The position numbers and the translations under genes are program-made. Below, in pieces: positions 17,994 through 26,811 of a DNA stretch of 64,000 nucleotides. Position 1 is the stretch's first letter. Each line of letters starts with the position of its first letter. Source of the stretch: Tahibacter soli (GTDB lineage: Bacteria > Pseudomonadota > Gammaproteobacteria > Xanthomonadales > Rhodanobacteraceae); NCBI RefSeq assembly GCF_025717065.2, contig NZ_JAOVZO020000017.1, forward strand, positions 124,001 to 188,000, written 5' to 3'. The notes beneath the pieces were generated by a model. The model ran no database searches. It was not told where the DNA came from and worked only from the letters and a program-made list of their open reading frames with translations.

Positions 17994-18884
17994 TCAGACG
18001 TCCTTCGCCACGAGCTTCACGACGCTCGAGAAATCGAGGCCGCCGTTGCCCGCGCGGCTGTTCATCGCGTACAGGTTGCGCGCCAGTTCGCCGAGCGGGA
18101 TCGACGCGCCGACGCCCATCGCCGCTTCGGCGGCGAGGCCCAGATCCTTGAGCATCAGATCGTTGCCGAAACCGCCGGTGTAGCCGCGCGACGCCGGCGC
18201 GTTCGCGTGGACGCCCGGCCACGGATTGCACACCTCGGTCGCCCAGCTGCGGCTCGTGCTGACGGCCATCATCTGCGACAGCACGTTCGGATCGAGCCCG
18301 TGCGCCACGCCCAGCGCGATGGCTTCGCCGGTCACCGCCATGATCGCGCCGAGCGCCATGTTGTTGCACAGCTTGGCGACTTGGCCCGCGCCGCTCGCGC
18401 CCACGTGGAAAATGTTCTTTCCCATCGCCTGCAGCACCGGGAGCGCACGCTCGAGCGCCTGCGCTTCGCCGCCGACGATGAAGGTCAGCGTGCCGGCCGC
18501 GGCACCGGCGGTGCCGCCGGACACCGGCGCGTCGATCATCGCGACGCCGCGCGCGGCGGCCGACTCGGCCACTTTTTTCGCCGACGCCGGTGCGATGGTG
18601 CTGCTGTCGATGACGAGCGCGTCCGGCGACAGCGTCGCCAGCAGGCCGTCGTCGCCGAGGTAGAGCCGCTCGACGTGGCGGCTGGCCGGCAGCATCGAAA
18701 TCACGACCTCGGCGCCGGTCGCCGCGTCGGCCGCGTTCGCGGCGGCGTGTGCGCCGGCGGCAACGGCGGCGTCTACTGCGGCGGGCACGAGGTCGAAGAC
18801 GCGCACGGCATGGCCGGCCTTGACGAGGTTCGCGGCCATCGGGCCGCCCATGTTGCCGAGGCCAATGAAAGCGATGCGGCTCAT
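17994..18884 (-). CDS. mmsB: 3-hydroxyisobutyrate dehydrogenase
   Basis: A 296-residue NAD-dependent beta-hydroxyacid dehydrogenase that oxidises 3-hydroxyisobutyrate to methylmalonate semialdehyde in valine degradation. It has the Rossmann motif IAFIGLGNMGGPMAANL at the N-terminus, the substrate-binding segment DAPVSGGTAGA and the catalytic lysine in GQVAKLCNNM. It is the last gene of the valine operon and its ATG overlaps the upstream stop as ATGA. Confidence 0.93.
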   Translation of the reverse strand: MSRIAFIGLGNMGGPMAANLVKAGHAVRVFDLVPAAVDAAVAAGAHAAANAADAATGAEVVISMLPASRHVERLYLGDDGLLATLSPDALVIDSSTIAPASAKKVAESAAARGVAMIDAPVSGGTAGAAAGTLTFIVGGEAQALERALPVLQAMGKNIFHVGASGAGQVAKLCNNMALGAIMAVTGEAIALGVAHGLDPNVLSQMMAVSTSRSWATEVCNPWPGVHANAPASRGYTGGFGNDLMLKDLGLAAEAAMGVGASIPLGELARNLYAMNSRAGNGGLDFSSVVKLVAKDV

Positions 18885-20047
18885 GCGGAAGTCTCCGTGT
18901 CGGCGCGCAGGTCGGCGAGCGGATGCGCGTCGCCGGCCCACGGCGGATTGAGGAAGGTCTCGGCCCAGGCCGGCGTGGCTTCGACCAGCGTGGACGGGTT
19001 CCAGCGCGGGTTGCGGTCCTTGTCGATCAGCAGCGCGCGGATGCCTTCGGCGAAATCGCCGTGCGCGGCGCATTGCAGCGAGACGACGTATTCGAGCCGG
19101 AACGTGTCGGCCAGCGAAAGCGTCGCCGCGCGGCGCTGCAGCTCGTAGCCGAGCCGCGCCGAGCCCGGCGCGCCGGCGGCGAGCGCGGCTTGCGCGTTGC
19201 GCAGCCACGCATCGTCGGGTGCGGCGCTCGCGATCGCCGCGACGACGGTCTCCAGATCGTCGTGTCCGCACAGCGCGGCGACGAGTTCGGCATGCCGCTG
19301 CAGCGGACCGGCCGCGGCCGGTTGCGCGAACGACTGCAGCAGCGCGCTCAGGCGCTCGTGGTCGTCGTCGGCGTTCTTACTCCAGTCGACGGCGAGCAGC
19401 GCGGCCGTCGTTTCGTCGCGTCGCGCATCGGCGATGCAATAGTCGGCGAGTCCGGCACGGATCGCGTCGCCGGCATCGAGCGGCGCTCCGGTCAGCGCGA
19501 GAAACAACCCCGCGCGATCCGGCACGCGGTTGAGCAGCCAGCTGCCGCCGACGTCCGGATACAGGCCGATCGCGATCTCGGGAAACGCGAGCTTCGAACG
19601 CTCGCCGACCACGCGATGGCTCGCGCCCGACATCAGGCCGATGCCGCCGCCCATGACGATGCCGTGGCCGAAGCACAGGATCGGCTTTTTATACGTGTGG
19701 ATGCGATGGTCGAGCCGGTATTCCGTCGCGAAGAAATCGCGCGCGTAGACGTTGTCGCGCGGATCGCGGCTGCCGCTGTCCCGGTACTCGCGCATGCCGC
19801 GATACAGCCCGTGCAGATCGCCGCCGGCGCAGAACGCTTTTTCGCCCGCGCCTTGCAGCACGACGACGGCGATGCCGTCGTCGTTCGCCCAGGTGGCGAG
19901 CTGCGCGTCGAGCAGCCGCGCCATGGCCAGCGAGAGTCCGTTGAGCGTCTTCGGCGCATTCAACGTGGCGATGCCGATGCGCGAGACCCCGCCGGCCGCG
20001 CGCTCCTCGAACAGCACCGGCGCCGGTTCGGTCGTGACGTCGTTCAT
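18881..20047 (-). CDS. 3-hydroxyisobutyryl-CoA hydrolase
   Basis: A 388-residue crotonase-fold thioesterase that releases 3-hydroxyisobutyrate from its CoA ester. The oxyanion-hole segments are AFCAGGDLHGLYRG and GHGIVMGGGIGLM, and ALPEIAIGLYPDVGGSW has the usual FPEIAIGLYPDVG form of HIBCH rather than of ordinary enoyl-CoA hydratases. The length matches the hydrolase subgroup (about 380) and exceeds that of hydratases. The ATG at 20047 overlaps the stop of the upstream hydratase (ATGA). A start 12 bases earlier is possible but would break that coupling. Confidence 0.9.
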   Translation of the reverse strand: MNDVTTEPAPVLFEERAAGGVSRIGIATLNAPKTLNGLSLAMARLLDAQLATWANDDGIAVVVLQGAGEKAFCAGGDLHGLYRGMREYRDSGSRDPRDNVYARDFFATEYRLDHRIHTYKKPILCFGHGIVMGGGIGLMSGASHRVVGERSKLAFPEIAIGLYPDVGGSWLLNRVPDRAGLFLALTGAPLDAGDAIRAGLADYCIADARRDETTAALLAVDWSKNADDDHERLSALLQSFAQPAAAGPLQRHAELVAALCGHDDLETVVAAIASAAPDDAWLRNAQAALAAGAPGSARLGYELQRRAATLSLADTFRLEYVVSLQCAAHGDFAEGIRALLIDKDRNPRWNPSTLVEATPAWAETFLNPPWAGDAHPLADLRADTETSA

Positions 20048-20841
20048 GCGTTCTTCCATTGCGGTGCGCGCTTTTCCAGAAATGCCGCCACGCCTTCGAT
20101 CTGATCGGCCGTGTCGAACAAGTCGACGAACGCCTCGCGCTCGCCGACCAGCGCCGTCGCGTGCGACTGCGTGCGCGTCGCCTGCACGAGCGCCTTGCAC
20201 GCGGCGACGCTGGTCGGGCTCTGTTTGGTCGCCTTGTGCGCCCATTCGAGCGCGCGCGTCTTCGCTTCGCCCTTGCCGACGACTTCCTCGACGAGGCCGA
20301 TGCGCAGCGCGGTCGGCGCGTCGACGCGCTCGCCCAAGAGGATCATGCGCTTGGCCCAGCCTTCGCCGACCAGTCGCGGCAGATTCTGCGTGCCGCCCGC
20401 GCACGGCAGCAGGCCGACCGTCGCCTCCGGCAGCGCCACCTGCGCCTGTTCTTCGATGATGCGCAGATCGCAGGCGAGGGCGCATTCGAGTCCGCCGCCC
20501 ATCGCGTAGCCGTTGATCGCGGCGATGCTGACGCCGCGAAACGCGCTCAGCGTCTCGAACGCTTCGCCGAAACGGCGCGCGGCCTCGCGCGCCAGGGCCT
20601 TGTCGCCGTCGGCGAACTGCTTGAGATCGGCGCCCGCGGAAAAGAACTTCTCGCCCTCGCCGGTGACGACGAGCGCGTAGATCTCGCGGTCGGCATTCAG
20701 CGCGCGCACGAGATCGCGCAGCGCCGACAGGCTGTCGCGCGTGAAGGTGTTCGCCGGAGGGTTGCTCAGCGTGACGATCGCGGTATGGCCGTCGATGTCG
20801 AGCCGGAGCCCCGTCCACGTCTTGTCGGTGTAGCCGCTCAT
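20044..20841 (-). CDS. Enoyl-CoA hydratase
   Basis: A 265-residue crotonase-family protein, by position the methacrylyl-CoA hydratase of valine degradation. It carries KFFSAGADLKQF and NGYAMGGGLECALACDLRI for the oxyanion hole and LPEATVGLLPCAGGTQNLPRL with the catalytic glutamate region. It overlaps the genes on both sides by ATGA. Confidence 0.9.
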   Translation of the reverse strand: MSGYTDKTWTGLRLDIDGHTAIVTLSNPPANTFTRDSLSALRDLVRALNADREIYALVVTGEGEKFFSAGADLKQFADGDKALAREAARRFGEAFETLSAFRGVSIAAINGYAMGGGLECALACDLRIIEEQAQVALPEATVGLLPCAGGTQNLPRLVGEGWAKRMILLGERVDAPTALRIGLVEEVVGKGEAKTRALEWAHKATKQSPTSVAACKALVQATRTQSHATALVGEREAFVDLFDTADQIEGVAAFLEKRAPQWKNA

Positions 20842-22028
20842 CGCAATTCCTCGTCCGTATTCAACAGGTGGCGCGCGACGATCACGCGCATGATTTCGTT
20901 CGTGCCTTCCAGGATCTGGTGCACGCGGCAGTCGCGCAGCAGGCGTTCGATCGGGTATTCGCGGATGTAGCCATAGCCGCCGTGCAGCTGCAGCGCGTCG
21001 TTGCAGATCGAAAAACCGGCGTCGGTCGCGAAGCGCTTGGCCATCGCGCACCAGACCGTCGCGTCGGACGTGCGCGCGTCGAGCTTGCGCGCGGCGGTGT
21101 GCACCATCTGCCGCGCGGCGACGAGCTGCGTCGCCATGTCGGCGAGCTTGAACTGCAGCGCCTGGAATTCGGCGAGTCTGCGCCCGAACTGGCGGCGCTC
21201 GCCGAGGTAGCGCCGCGCGGCGTCGAGCGCGCCCTGCGCCGCACCGAGCGAACACGCGGCGATGTTGATGCGCCCGCCGTCGAGCCCCTTCATCGCGATG
21301 CGAAAGCCTTCGCCCTCGTTGCCGACGAGGTGCGACACCGGCACGCGCACGTCCTCGAACGTGACGCCGCGCGTGGGCTGGCTGTTCCAGCCGAGTTTTT
21401 CTTCCTTGCGGCCGTAGACGATGCCCGGCGTGTCGGCCGGCACGGCGAACGCGCTGATGCCGGCCGCGCCGTCGCCGCCGGTGCGCGCCATCACCACGAG
21501 CATGTCGGTGGCGCCGGCGCCGGAAATGAACGCCTTGCTGCCGTTCAGCACGTACGTGTCGCCGTCGCGCACCGCGCGGGTTCTGAGCGAGGCCGCGTCC
21601 GATCCCGAGCCCGGTTCGGTCAGGCAGTACGACGCGAGCTTCGCGCCGGATGCGAGCGGCGGCCCCCACGCGTCGCGCAGCGCGGGCCGCGCATGCGCGG
21701 TCAGCATCCACGTCGCCATGTTGTGGATGCTGACGAACGCGGCGGTCGACGGATCGACCGCGGCGAGTTCCTCGAACACGATGGCGGCGTCGAGCCGCGT
21801 CAACCCGGTGCCGCCCGCGATCGCGTCGACGTACAGCCCGCAGAAACCGAGTTCGCCGGCCTTGGCGATCGTCGCGCGCGGAAACGTGCCTTCGGCGTCC
21901 CAGCGCGCCGCGTGCGGCGCGAGTTCGGCCTGCGCGAAGTCGCGCGCGGCCTCGCGATACGCGAGCTGCTCCTCGTCGAGCGCCGGCGTCGCCGGTGCCG
22001 TCGCGCGGATGTCCATGACGGCGGCCAT
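20838..22028 (-). CDS. Acyl-CoA dehydrogenase (isobutyryl-CoA dehydrogenase by context)
   Basis: A 396-residue FAD-dependent dehydrogenase that by context oxidises isobutyryl-CoA to methacrylyl-CoA and passes electrons to ETF. Family signatures are ASYCLTEPGSGSDAASL, the C-terminal FAD segment DALQLHGGYGYIREYPIERLLRD and the catalytic glutamate in HQILEGTNEIMRVI. The ATG at 22028 shares one base with the mmsA stop (TGATG). Substrate is inferred from the operon; 2-methylbutyryl-CoA could also be used. Confidence 0.9.
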   Translation of the reverse strand: MAAVMDIRATAPATPALDEEQLAYREAARDFAQAELAPHAARWDAEGTFPRATIAKAGELGFCGLYVDAIAGGTGLTRLDAAIVFEELAAVDPSTAAFVSIHNMATWMLTAHARPALRDAWGPPLASGAKLASYCLTEPGSGSDAASLRTRAVRDGDTYVLNGSKAFISGAGATDMLVVMARTGGDGAAGISAFAVPADTPGIVYGRKEEKLGWNSQPTRGVTFEDVRVPVSHLVGNEGEGFRIAMKGLDGGRINIAACSLGAAQGALDAARRYLGERRQFGRRLAEFQALQFKLADMATQLVAARQMVHTAARKLDARTSDATVWCAMAKRFATDAGFSICNDALQLHGGYGYIREYPIERLLRDCRVHQILEGTNEIMRVIVARHLLNTDEELR

Positions 22029-23551
22029 CACGTGAGGCTGATCGTGGTGTTGACCCCGAGATGCCGCGTCTCGTCGTCGAACCAGCGCGCCGTGACGGTC
22101 TTGGTCTGCGTGTAGAACGCGACCGCCTGCTTGCCGTACGGACCGAGGTCGCCGAGCTTGGACGCGCGCGATCCGGTGAACGAGAACATCGGCACCGGCA
22201 CCGGAATCGGCACGTTGATGCCGACCTGCCCGACGTCGATGTCCTCCTGGAACCGGCGCGCCGCCGCGCCGCTCTGCGTGAAGATCGCGGTGCCGTTGCC
22301 GTTCGGATTCGCGTTGACGAGTTCGATCGCGGCGTCGAGCGAGTCTGCGGCGAGAATCACGAGCACCGGACCGAAGATCTCCTCGTCGTAGATGCGCATG
22401 CCCGGCTTCACGCCGGAGAAGATCGTGGGACCGACGAAGTTGCCGCGCTCGTACCCGGGCACCGCCGGCGCGCGGCCGTCGAGTTCGAGCGTCGCGCCTT
22501 GCTCGATGCCGCTGGCGATGAGTGATTCGACGCGTTCGCGCGCCGCGCACGAGATCACCGGACCGACGTCGGTGCCGGGCTCGGTGCCTGCGTTGACCTT
22601 GAGCGTTTTCGCTTTTTCGACGAGTTGCGGAATCCACGATTGCGCATCGCCGACGAGCACCGCGGTCGACGCCGCCATGCAGCGCTGGCCGGCCGCGCCG
22701 AACGCCGCGCCGACCATCGCGTTCAAGGTCTGCTCGCGGTTCGCGTCCGGCAGCACGACGGCGTGGTTCTTCGCGCCCATCATGCACTGCACGCGCTTGC
22801 CGGCCTGCGAGGCGCGACGATAGACGTGCGTGCCGACGCGCGTGGAACCGACGAACGAGATCGCCTTGATGTCCGCGTGGTCGCAGATCGCGTTGACGAC
22901 GTCCTCGCCGCCGTGGACGACGTTGAGCACGCCCTTCGGGATGCCGGCGTCGAGCGCGAGCTCGACGAGGCGCATCGTCACCATCGGATCCTGTTCCGAC
23001 GGTTTGAGCACGAACGTGTTGCCGGTGGCGACGGCCATCGGAAACATCCACAGCGGAATCATCGCGGGGAAATTGAACGGCGTGATGCCGGCGCACACGC
23101 CGAGCGGCTGCTGCAAGGTATACGTATCCACGCCGCCGGCGACGTTGTTGGCGATCTCGCCGAGCTGCAGGTTGCCGATCGCCGCGGCATGCTCGACGAC
23201 TTCGAGGCCGCGAAACACGTCGCCTTCGGCATCGGGCAGCGTCTTGCCCTGCTCGGCGGTCAGGATCGCGGCCAGCTCGCCCATATGCGCGCGGATCAGC
23301 TGCTGGTATTTCAGGAACACGCGGGCTCGCGCGCCGATCGGCGTCTTGCGCCAGGTCGCGAAGGCGCGCCTGGCGGCGGCCACCGCCGCATCGATCTCGT
23401 CCGGCGTCGCGAACGGCACGCGTGCGAGCACTTCCTGCGTCGCGGGATTGACGACGTCGCGCCAGTGCGACGTTTTCGATTCCACGAACTCGCCGTCGAT
23501 CAACAGCTTGACGGTCGCGACGTCGGTCGCGGCGTGATGGGGCTTGTACAT
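22028..23551 (-). CDS. mmsA: Methylmalonate-semialdehyde dehydrogenase (CoA-acylating)
   Basis: A 507-residue aldehyde dehydrogenase that turns methylmalonate semialdehyde into propionyl-CoA, CO2 and NADH, the last step of valine degradation. It has the NAD-binding [23 protein letters not shown], and the catalytic cysteine in [14 protein letters not shown]. It is the first gene of the operon. The ribosome site is GGAG about 13 bases from the ATG. The leader upstream holds a cobalamin riboswitch on the same strand with no gene between. Confidence 0.94.
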   Translation of the reverse strand: MYKPHHAATDVATVKLLIDGEFVESKTSHWRDVVNPATQEVLARVPFATPDEIDAAVAAARRAFATWRKTPIGARARVFLKYQQLIRAHMGELAAILTAEQGKTLPDAEGDVFRGLEVVEHAAAIGNLQLGEIANNVAGGVDTYTLQQPLGVCAGITPFNFPAMIPLWMFPMAVATGNTFVLKPSEQDPMVTMRLVELALDAGIPKGVLNVVHGGEDVVNAICDHADIKAISFVGSTRVGTHVYRRASQAGKRVQCMMGAKNHAVVLPDANREQTLNAMVGAAFGAAGQRCMAASTAVLVGDAQSWIPQLVEKAKTLKVNAGTEPGTDVGPVISCAARERVESLIASGIEQGATLELDGRAPAVPGYERGNFVGPTIFSGVKPGMRIYDEEIFGPVLVILAADSLDAAIELVNANPNGNGTAIFTQSGAAARRFQEDIDVGQVGINVPIPVPVPMFSFTGSRASKLGDLGPYGKQAVAFYTQTKTVTARWFDDETRHLGVNTTISLT

Positions 23552-23695
23552 GATGTCTCGTCTCCGTATCGCTCACCCGCGAAGCGGATGTGCGGGAGCA
23601 AGACAAGTCGAATCGAAGCGGCGGACGCGCGTCGAATCAGCTCGTCCGGTTGCCCGCCGCAACACCCGAGGAGAACGCCGCACGCGGCGTCCACC
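23552..23695 (-). promoter_or_regulatory. Expression platform between riboswitch and mmsA
   Basis: The octamer CGGGTGTT (minus strand, 23661-23668) is an exact complement of AACACCCG in the L5 loop of the aptamer (23779-23786). That is the arrangement expected for the L5-L13 kissing loop that reports ligand binding. It lies among alternative pairings of GCCGC and GCGGC repeats (acgccgc, gcggcgt, gcggcgg). A further hairpin lies at 23571-23599, just above the mmsA ribosome site. No T-rich terminator is obvious, so translational control, Rho-dependent control or RNA remodelling are all possible. Confidence 0.65.
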
Positions 23696-23889
23696 ACAGG
23701 CCGGTCTCCGGGCTTGCGAGCGATGCGTCGCGCATCACCCCGGCACCTTCCCGCGATACGTCGCAGTGGTTTTCGAGCCGGGTGTTCTCGCCTACCGTTG
23801 CGGGGGCAGCGCCGGCATGGGATCGACTCGATCCGCACCGGCTTCCCGTTTCACCCTGCGCACCGGAATGGCGGCGGCAGGGCACCTGT
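23696..23889 (-). promoter_or_regulatory. Cobalamin riboswitch aptamer
   Basis: Read on the minus strand the conserved core is complete: AGGTGCC after the P1 strand ACAGG, then CAGGGTGAAACGGGAAGCC, GGTGC, GCTGCCCCCGCAACGGTA, CCACTG, GGGAAGG, GGTGATG and the B12 box AAGCCCGGAGACCGGCC at 23699-23715. The 3' P1 strand CCTGT closes the domain. Adenosylcobalamin or a related corrinoid is the known ligand of this class. The only downstream gene on that strand is mmsA, so it should control valine degradation. Confidence 0.93.
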
Positions 23890-23938
23890 AGCCGGTCGAG
23901 TGTAGGCCGGCGGACATCGACGCGACAAGCGCGGCGGA

Positions 23939-24952
23939 TCAGTTCACCGCGATCGCGACCTTGCCGAAGTGGCTGCCCGCGTCGAGATACGCATACGCAT
24001 CGCGCGCTTCGCCGAACGCGAACACGCGGTCGACGACCGGACGGATGCGATGCAGCGACACGAAGCGCGCGAGGTCTTCGAGCATCGCGAGGCTGCCGAC
24101 GTAGATGCCGGTCACGTGCTTGGCGCCGCGGATCAGCGTCATCGGGTCGATGTCGCCGCCGAAGCCGCTGACGCCGCCGACGATCGCGATCGTGCCGCCC
24201 ATGCGCGTCGCCGCGACCGAGCGGCGCAGCGTGCCGGTGCCGCCGACTTCGACGACGAGATCGACGCCTTCGCCGTTCGTCGCGCGCAGCACGTCTTCGT
24301 GCCATTCCGGCGATGTGCGGTAGTTGATCGTCACGTCGGCGCCGAGGCTGCGCGCGCGTTCGAGCTTCGCGTCGCTGCCCGAGGTGATCAGCGTGCGCAG
24401 GCCGGCGGCCTTCGCCAGCTGCAGCGCCCAGATCGACACGCCGCCGGTGCCGAGCAGCAGCACGCTGCCGCCGGTCGGCACGCGGCCTTCGACGAACAGC
24501 GAATTCCACGCGGTCGCGCCGGCGCAGGTGAGCGTCGCCGCCTCGGCGTAGTCGAGATGTTCGGGCACCGCGAACAGGGCGTCTTCGGAAACGACGATTT
24601 CTTCGGCGAGCGCACCGTCGATCAGGCCGCCGAACGACAGCGCCGACTTCGCCGGCGTCTGGCGGCCGTCGATCCAGTTCGCGAAAAACGTCGTCGCAAC
24701 GCGGTCGCCGGGCTTGAATCGCGTGACGCCCGGGCCGACGTCGATCACGTCGCCGGCGCCGTCGGACGCGGGAACCACGGGTTTGACGTCGCCGCCGAGG
24801 TAGCTGCCGCGAATCACCATGAGATCGCGGTAGTTCAGCGCCACGGCGCGGATGCGCACGCGCACCTCGCCGGGACCCGGCGCGACGCTCGCGCGGTCGA
24901 TCGCCACGATGCCGTCGAAGTTCTTGCCGGGGTGTACGTGATAAGCCTTCAT
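23939..24952 (-). CDS. Zinc-type MDR alcohol dehydrogenase / quinone oxidoreductase family protein
   Basis: A 337-residue medium-chain dehydrogenase/reductase. It has the GroES-like N-terminal half (ALNYRDLMVIRGSYLGG) and a Rossmann half with LLLGTGGVSIWALQLAKAAG. The catalytic zinc cysteine and the cysteine-rich structural zinc loop are not evident, which fits the zinc-free quinone-oxidoreductase branch. The substrate is unknown. It is divergent from a LysR-type regulator that probably controls it. The gene ends 50 bp before the cobalamin riboswitch on the same strand. Confidence 0.85.
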   Translation of the reverse strand: MKAYHVHPGKNFDGIVAIDRASVAPGPGEVRVRIRAVALNYRDLMVIRGSYLGGDVKPVVPASDGAGDVIDVGPGVTRFKPGDRVATTFFANWIDGRQTPAKSALSFGGLIDGALAEEIVVSEDALFAVPEHLDYAEAATLTCAGATAWNSLFVEGRVPTGGSVLLLGTGGVSIWALQLAKAAGLRTLITSGSDAKLERARSLGADVTINYRTSPEWHEDVLRATNGEGVDLVVEVGGTGTLRRSVAATRMGGTIAIVGGVSGFGGDIDPMTLIRGAKHVTGIYVGSLAMLEDLARFVSLHRIRPVVDRVFAFGEARDAYAYLDAGSHFGKVAIAVN

Positions 24953-25017
24953 CGCCTGCTCCTGGAGTCGTAGATCGTCGCGGCCGGTTGCCGCGGCGGG
25001 ATGGCGAGCAAGATATA

Positions 25018-25076
25018 GGTTCCTTGACGTCCGTAGTGGCGAGCGTTTCTACTATCTGTGTAGCCATACAGGAACC
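25018..25076. promoter_or_regulatory. Inverted repeat in the LysR / MDR divergent promoter
   Basis: GGTTCCT at 25018-25024 and its complement AGGAACC at 25070-25076 flank the gap between the two divergent starts. A TTGACG lies at 25024-25029. The arrangement would suit LysR-type regulation but the spacing is wide, and no perfect T-N11-A palindrome stands out. Confidence 0.3.
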
Positions 25077-25085
25077 AATGACGCG

Positions 25086-26021
25086 ATGAACGACCGCCTG
25101 ACCGGCATCGATACGTTCGTCGGCGCCGTCGACGCCGGCAGCTTCGCGCTCGCCGCCGAGCGCATGGGGCTGTCGCGCTCTGCCGTCGGCAAGACCATCG
25201 CGCGGCTCGAGCACCGGCTCGGCACGCGCCTGTTCCACCGCACCACGCGGCAGCAGAGCCTCACCGAAGACGGCCAGGCCTACTACGAGCGCTGCGTACG
25301 CGCGCTGGCCGAGCTCGACGCGGCCGAAGCGACGCTCGCGAGCGGCCGGCGCGAGCCGCGCGGTCGCCTGCGCGTGAGCGTGCCGCTGCTGTTCGGACGG
25401 CATTGCGTGGCGCCGGTGATGATGGCGCTCGGGCGCGAGTATCCGAAGCTACAGGTGGAAATGTCGTTCAGCGACCGCGTGGTCGACATGGTCGAGGAGG
25501 GCTTCGACCTCGCCGTGCGCATCGGCACGCTGCGCGACAGCGCGACGCTCGCGGCGCGCCGGCTCGGCACGCAGGCGATGGGCATCTGCGCGTCGCCGGC
25601 ATACCTTGAACGGCACGGCACGCCGCAGAACGTCGAGGATTTCGCGTCGCATACCGCGATCGTCTACGGTTCGAACGGCCAGTCGGCGCAATGGCGATTG
25701 CGCGACGTCGACGGCCAGGTGCGCGAGCCGGCGATCGGCGTGCGCCTGCGCTTCGACGACGTGCAGGTGATCGCCGACGCGGCCGTCGCGGGTCACGGCC
25801 TCGCCTGGCTGCCGTGCTGGCTGATGGCGCCGCATCTGAAAACCGGCGCGCTGACGCTCGTGATGAACAGCCGGCGCACGGTCGCGAGCGACATCCACGC
25901 GGTGTGGCCGCAGACGCGCTACCTGCCGTCGAAGACGCGCGTGGCGATCGACGCGCTCGTCGCGCAGGTGCCGCCGCTCCTGGCCGAACCGTCACCGCTC
26001 GAATCGGGGAGCGTTGCATGA
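25086..26021 (+). CDS. LysR-family transcriptional regulator
   Basis: A 311-residue regulator. The N-terminal winged helix is LTGIDTFVGAVDAGSFALAA with recognition helix SRSAVGKTIARLEHRLGTRL. An effector-binding domain of the periplasmic-binding-protein type follows from about residue 90. It belongs to the subgroup that often represses a divergent oxidoreductase gene, which fits its position opposite the MDR dehydrogenase. Its stop overlaps the start of the next gene (ATGA). Confidence 0.92.
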   Translation: MNDRLTGIDTFVGAVDAGSFALAAERMGLSRSAVGKTIARLEHRLGTRLFHRTTRQQSLTEDGQAYYERCVRALAELDAAEATLASGRREPRGRLRVSVPLLFGRHCVAPVMMALGREYPKLQVEMSFSDRVVDMVEEGFDLAVRIGTLRDSATLAARRLGTQAMGICASPAYLERHGTPQNVEDFASHTAIVYGSNGQSAQWRLRDVDGQVREPAIGVRLRFDDVQVIADAAVAGHGLAWLPCWLMAPHLKTGALTLVMNSRRTVASDIHAVWPQTRYLPSKTRVAIDALVAQVPPLLAEPSPLESGSVA

Positions 26022-26614
26022 AGCCGACATTTTTCAAGACTGCCGCCGATTTCGGCCGCTGGCTCGCCAGGCACTACGCTACCGAAACGGAATTGCTCGT
26101 CGGTTTCTGGAAGCGCGAATCGGGCAAGCCGAGCATGACGTGGCCCGAATCGGTCGACGAGGCGCTGTGCGTCGGCTGGATCGACGCGGTGCGCCGTCGC
26201 ATCGACGACGACAGCTACACGATCCGCTTCACGCGACGCAAACCGGGCAGCGTCTGGAGCGCGGTCAACGTCGCGAAGATCGAGGCGCTGATCGCCCAGG
26301 GTCGCGTGCTGCCGGCGGGGCTCGCCGCATACGCGCACCGCAAGGACGAGAAAACCGCCATCTACGCGTTCGAGCAGAAAGAGGTCGTGCTGAGCGCGGA
26401 ATTCGAAGCGCTGTTCCGGCGCAACGCGCAGGCGTGGACGTTCTTCGAAAAGCAGCCGGCGTGGTTCCGCAAGCGGATGTGCTGGCACGTCATGAGCGCG
26501 AAGAAGGACGAGACGCGGCTCAAGCGCCTGGAGAAACTGATCGTCGATTCCGAACGCGGCGTCACCGACAGGGAGCGGTACCGCACGCCGGCGAAGCCGC
26601 GCGCGGCCGACTGA
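26018..26614 (+). CDS. YdeI/OmpD-associated family protein
   Basis: A 198-residue protein of the YdeI family (DUF1801-related). It has FGRWLARHYATETELLVGFWKR, WPESVDEALCVGWIDAVRR and TRRKPGSVWSAVNVAKIEAL in the family order, then a basic C-terminal tail with RDR/RYRTPAKPR. The biochemical role is not known; family members have been linked to antimicrobial-peptide resistance and cell-envelope traits. It is translationally coupled to the LysR gene. Confidence 0.85.
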   Translation: MKPTFFKTAADFGRWLARHYATETELLVGFWKRESGKPSMTWPESVDEALCVGWIDAVRRRIDDDSYTIRFTRRKPGSVWSAVNVAKIEALIAQGRVLPAGLAAYAHRKDEKTAIYAFEQKEVVLSAEFEALFRRNAQAWTFFEKQPAWFRKRMCWHVMSAKKDETRLKRLEKLIVDSERGVTDRERYRTPAKPRAAD

Positions 26615-26641
26615 CCGCGAACGCCGGCGGCCCGGCGTTCT

Positions 26642-26805
26642 AGTGGCCTGTAACAGATGAATCGGAAGCGGCATCGCGAAGGACGCATCGTGCAGGACGC
26701 CGCTGCGGAGCGAGGCCGACAGCACCCGCTATCGGCCGAGTGAGCAGCAAGTCCTGCGCGGCCAGGACGAGCGAGCTGCTTTCGATTTGTCTGTTGCAGG
26801 CCACT
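26642..26805. repeat. 164-bp self-complementary element (MITE- or REP-like)
   Basis: The outer 31 bases (AGTGGCCTGTAACAGAT at the left edge) pair with the right edge (GTCTGTTGCAGGCCACT) with only five differences. Pairing continues with interruptions to a central GGCCGA...TCGGCC hairpin. The element sits between two convergent genes. A second element of almost the same length and a similar edge (CTAGTGTCCTGT) lies at 34272-34436. Candidate roles are a non-autonomous mobile element, a bidirectional terminator or a structured RNA. Confidence 0.6.
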
Positions 26806-26811
26806 TGATCG

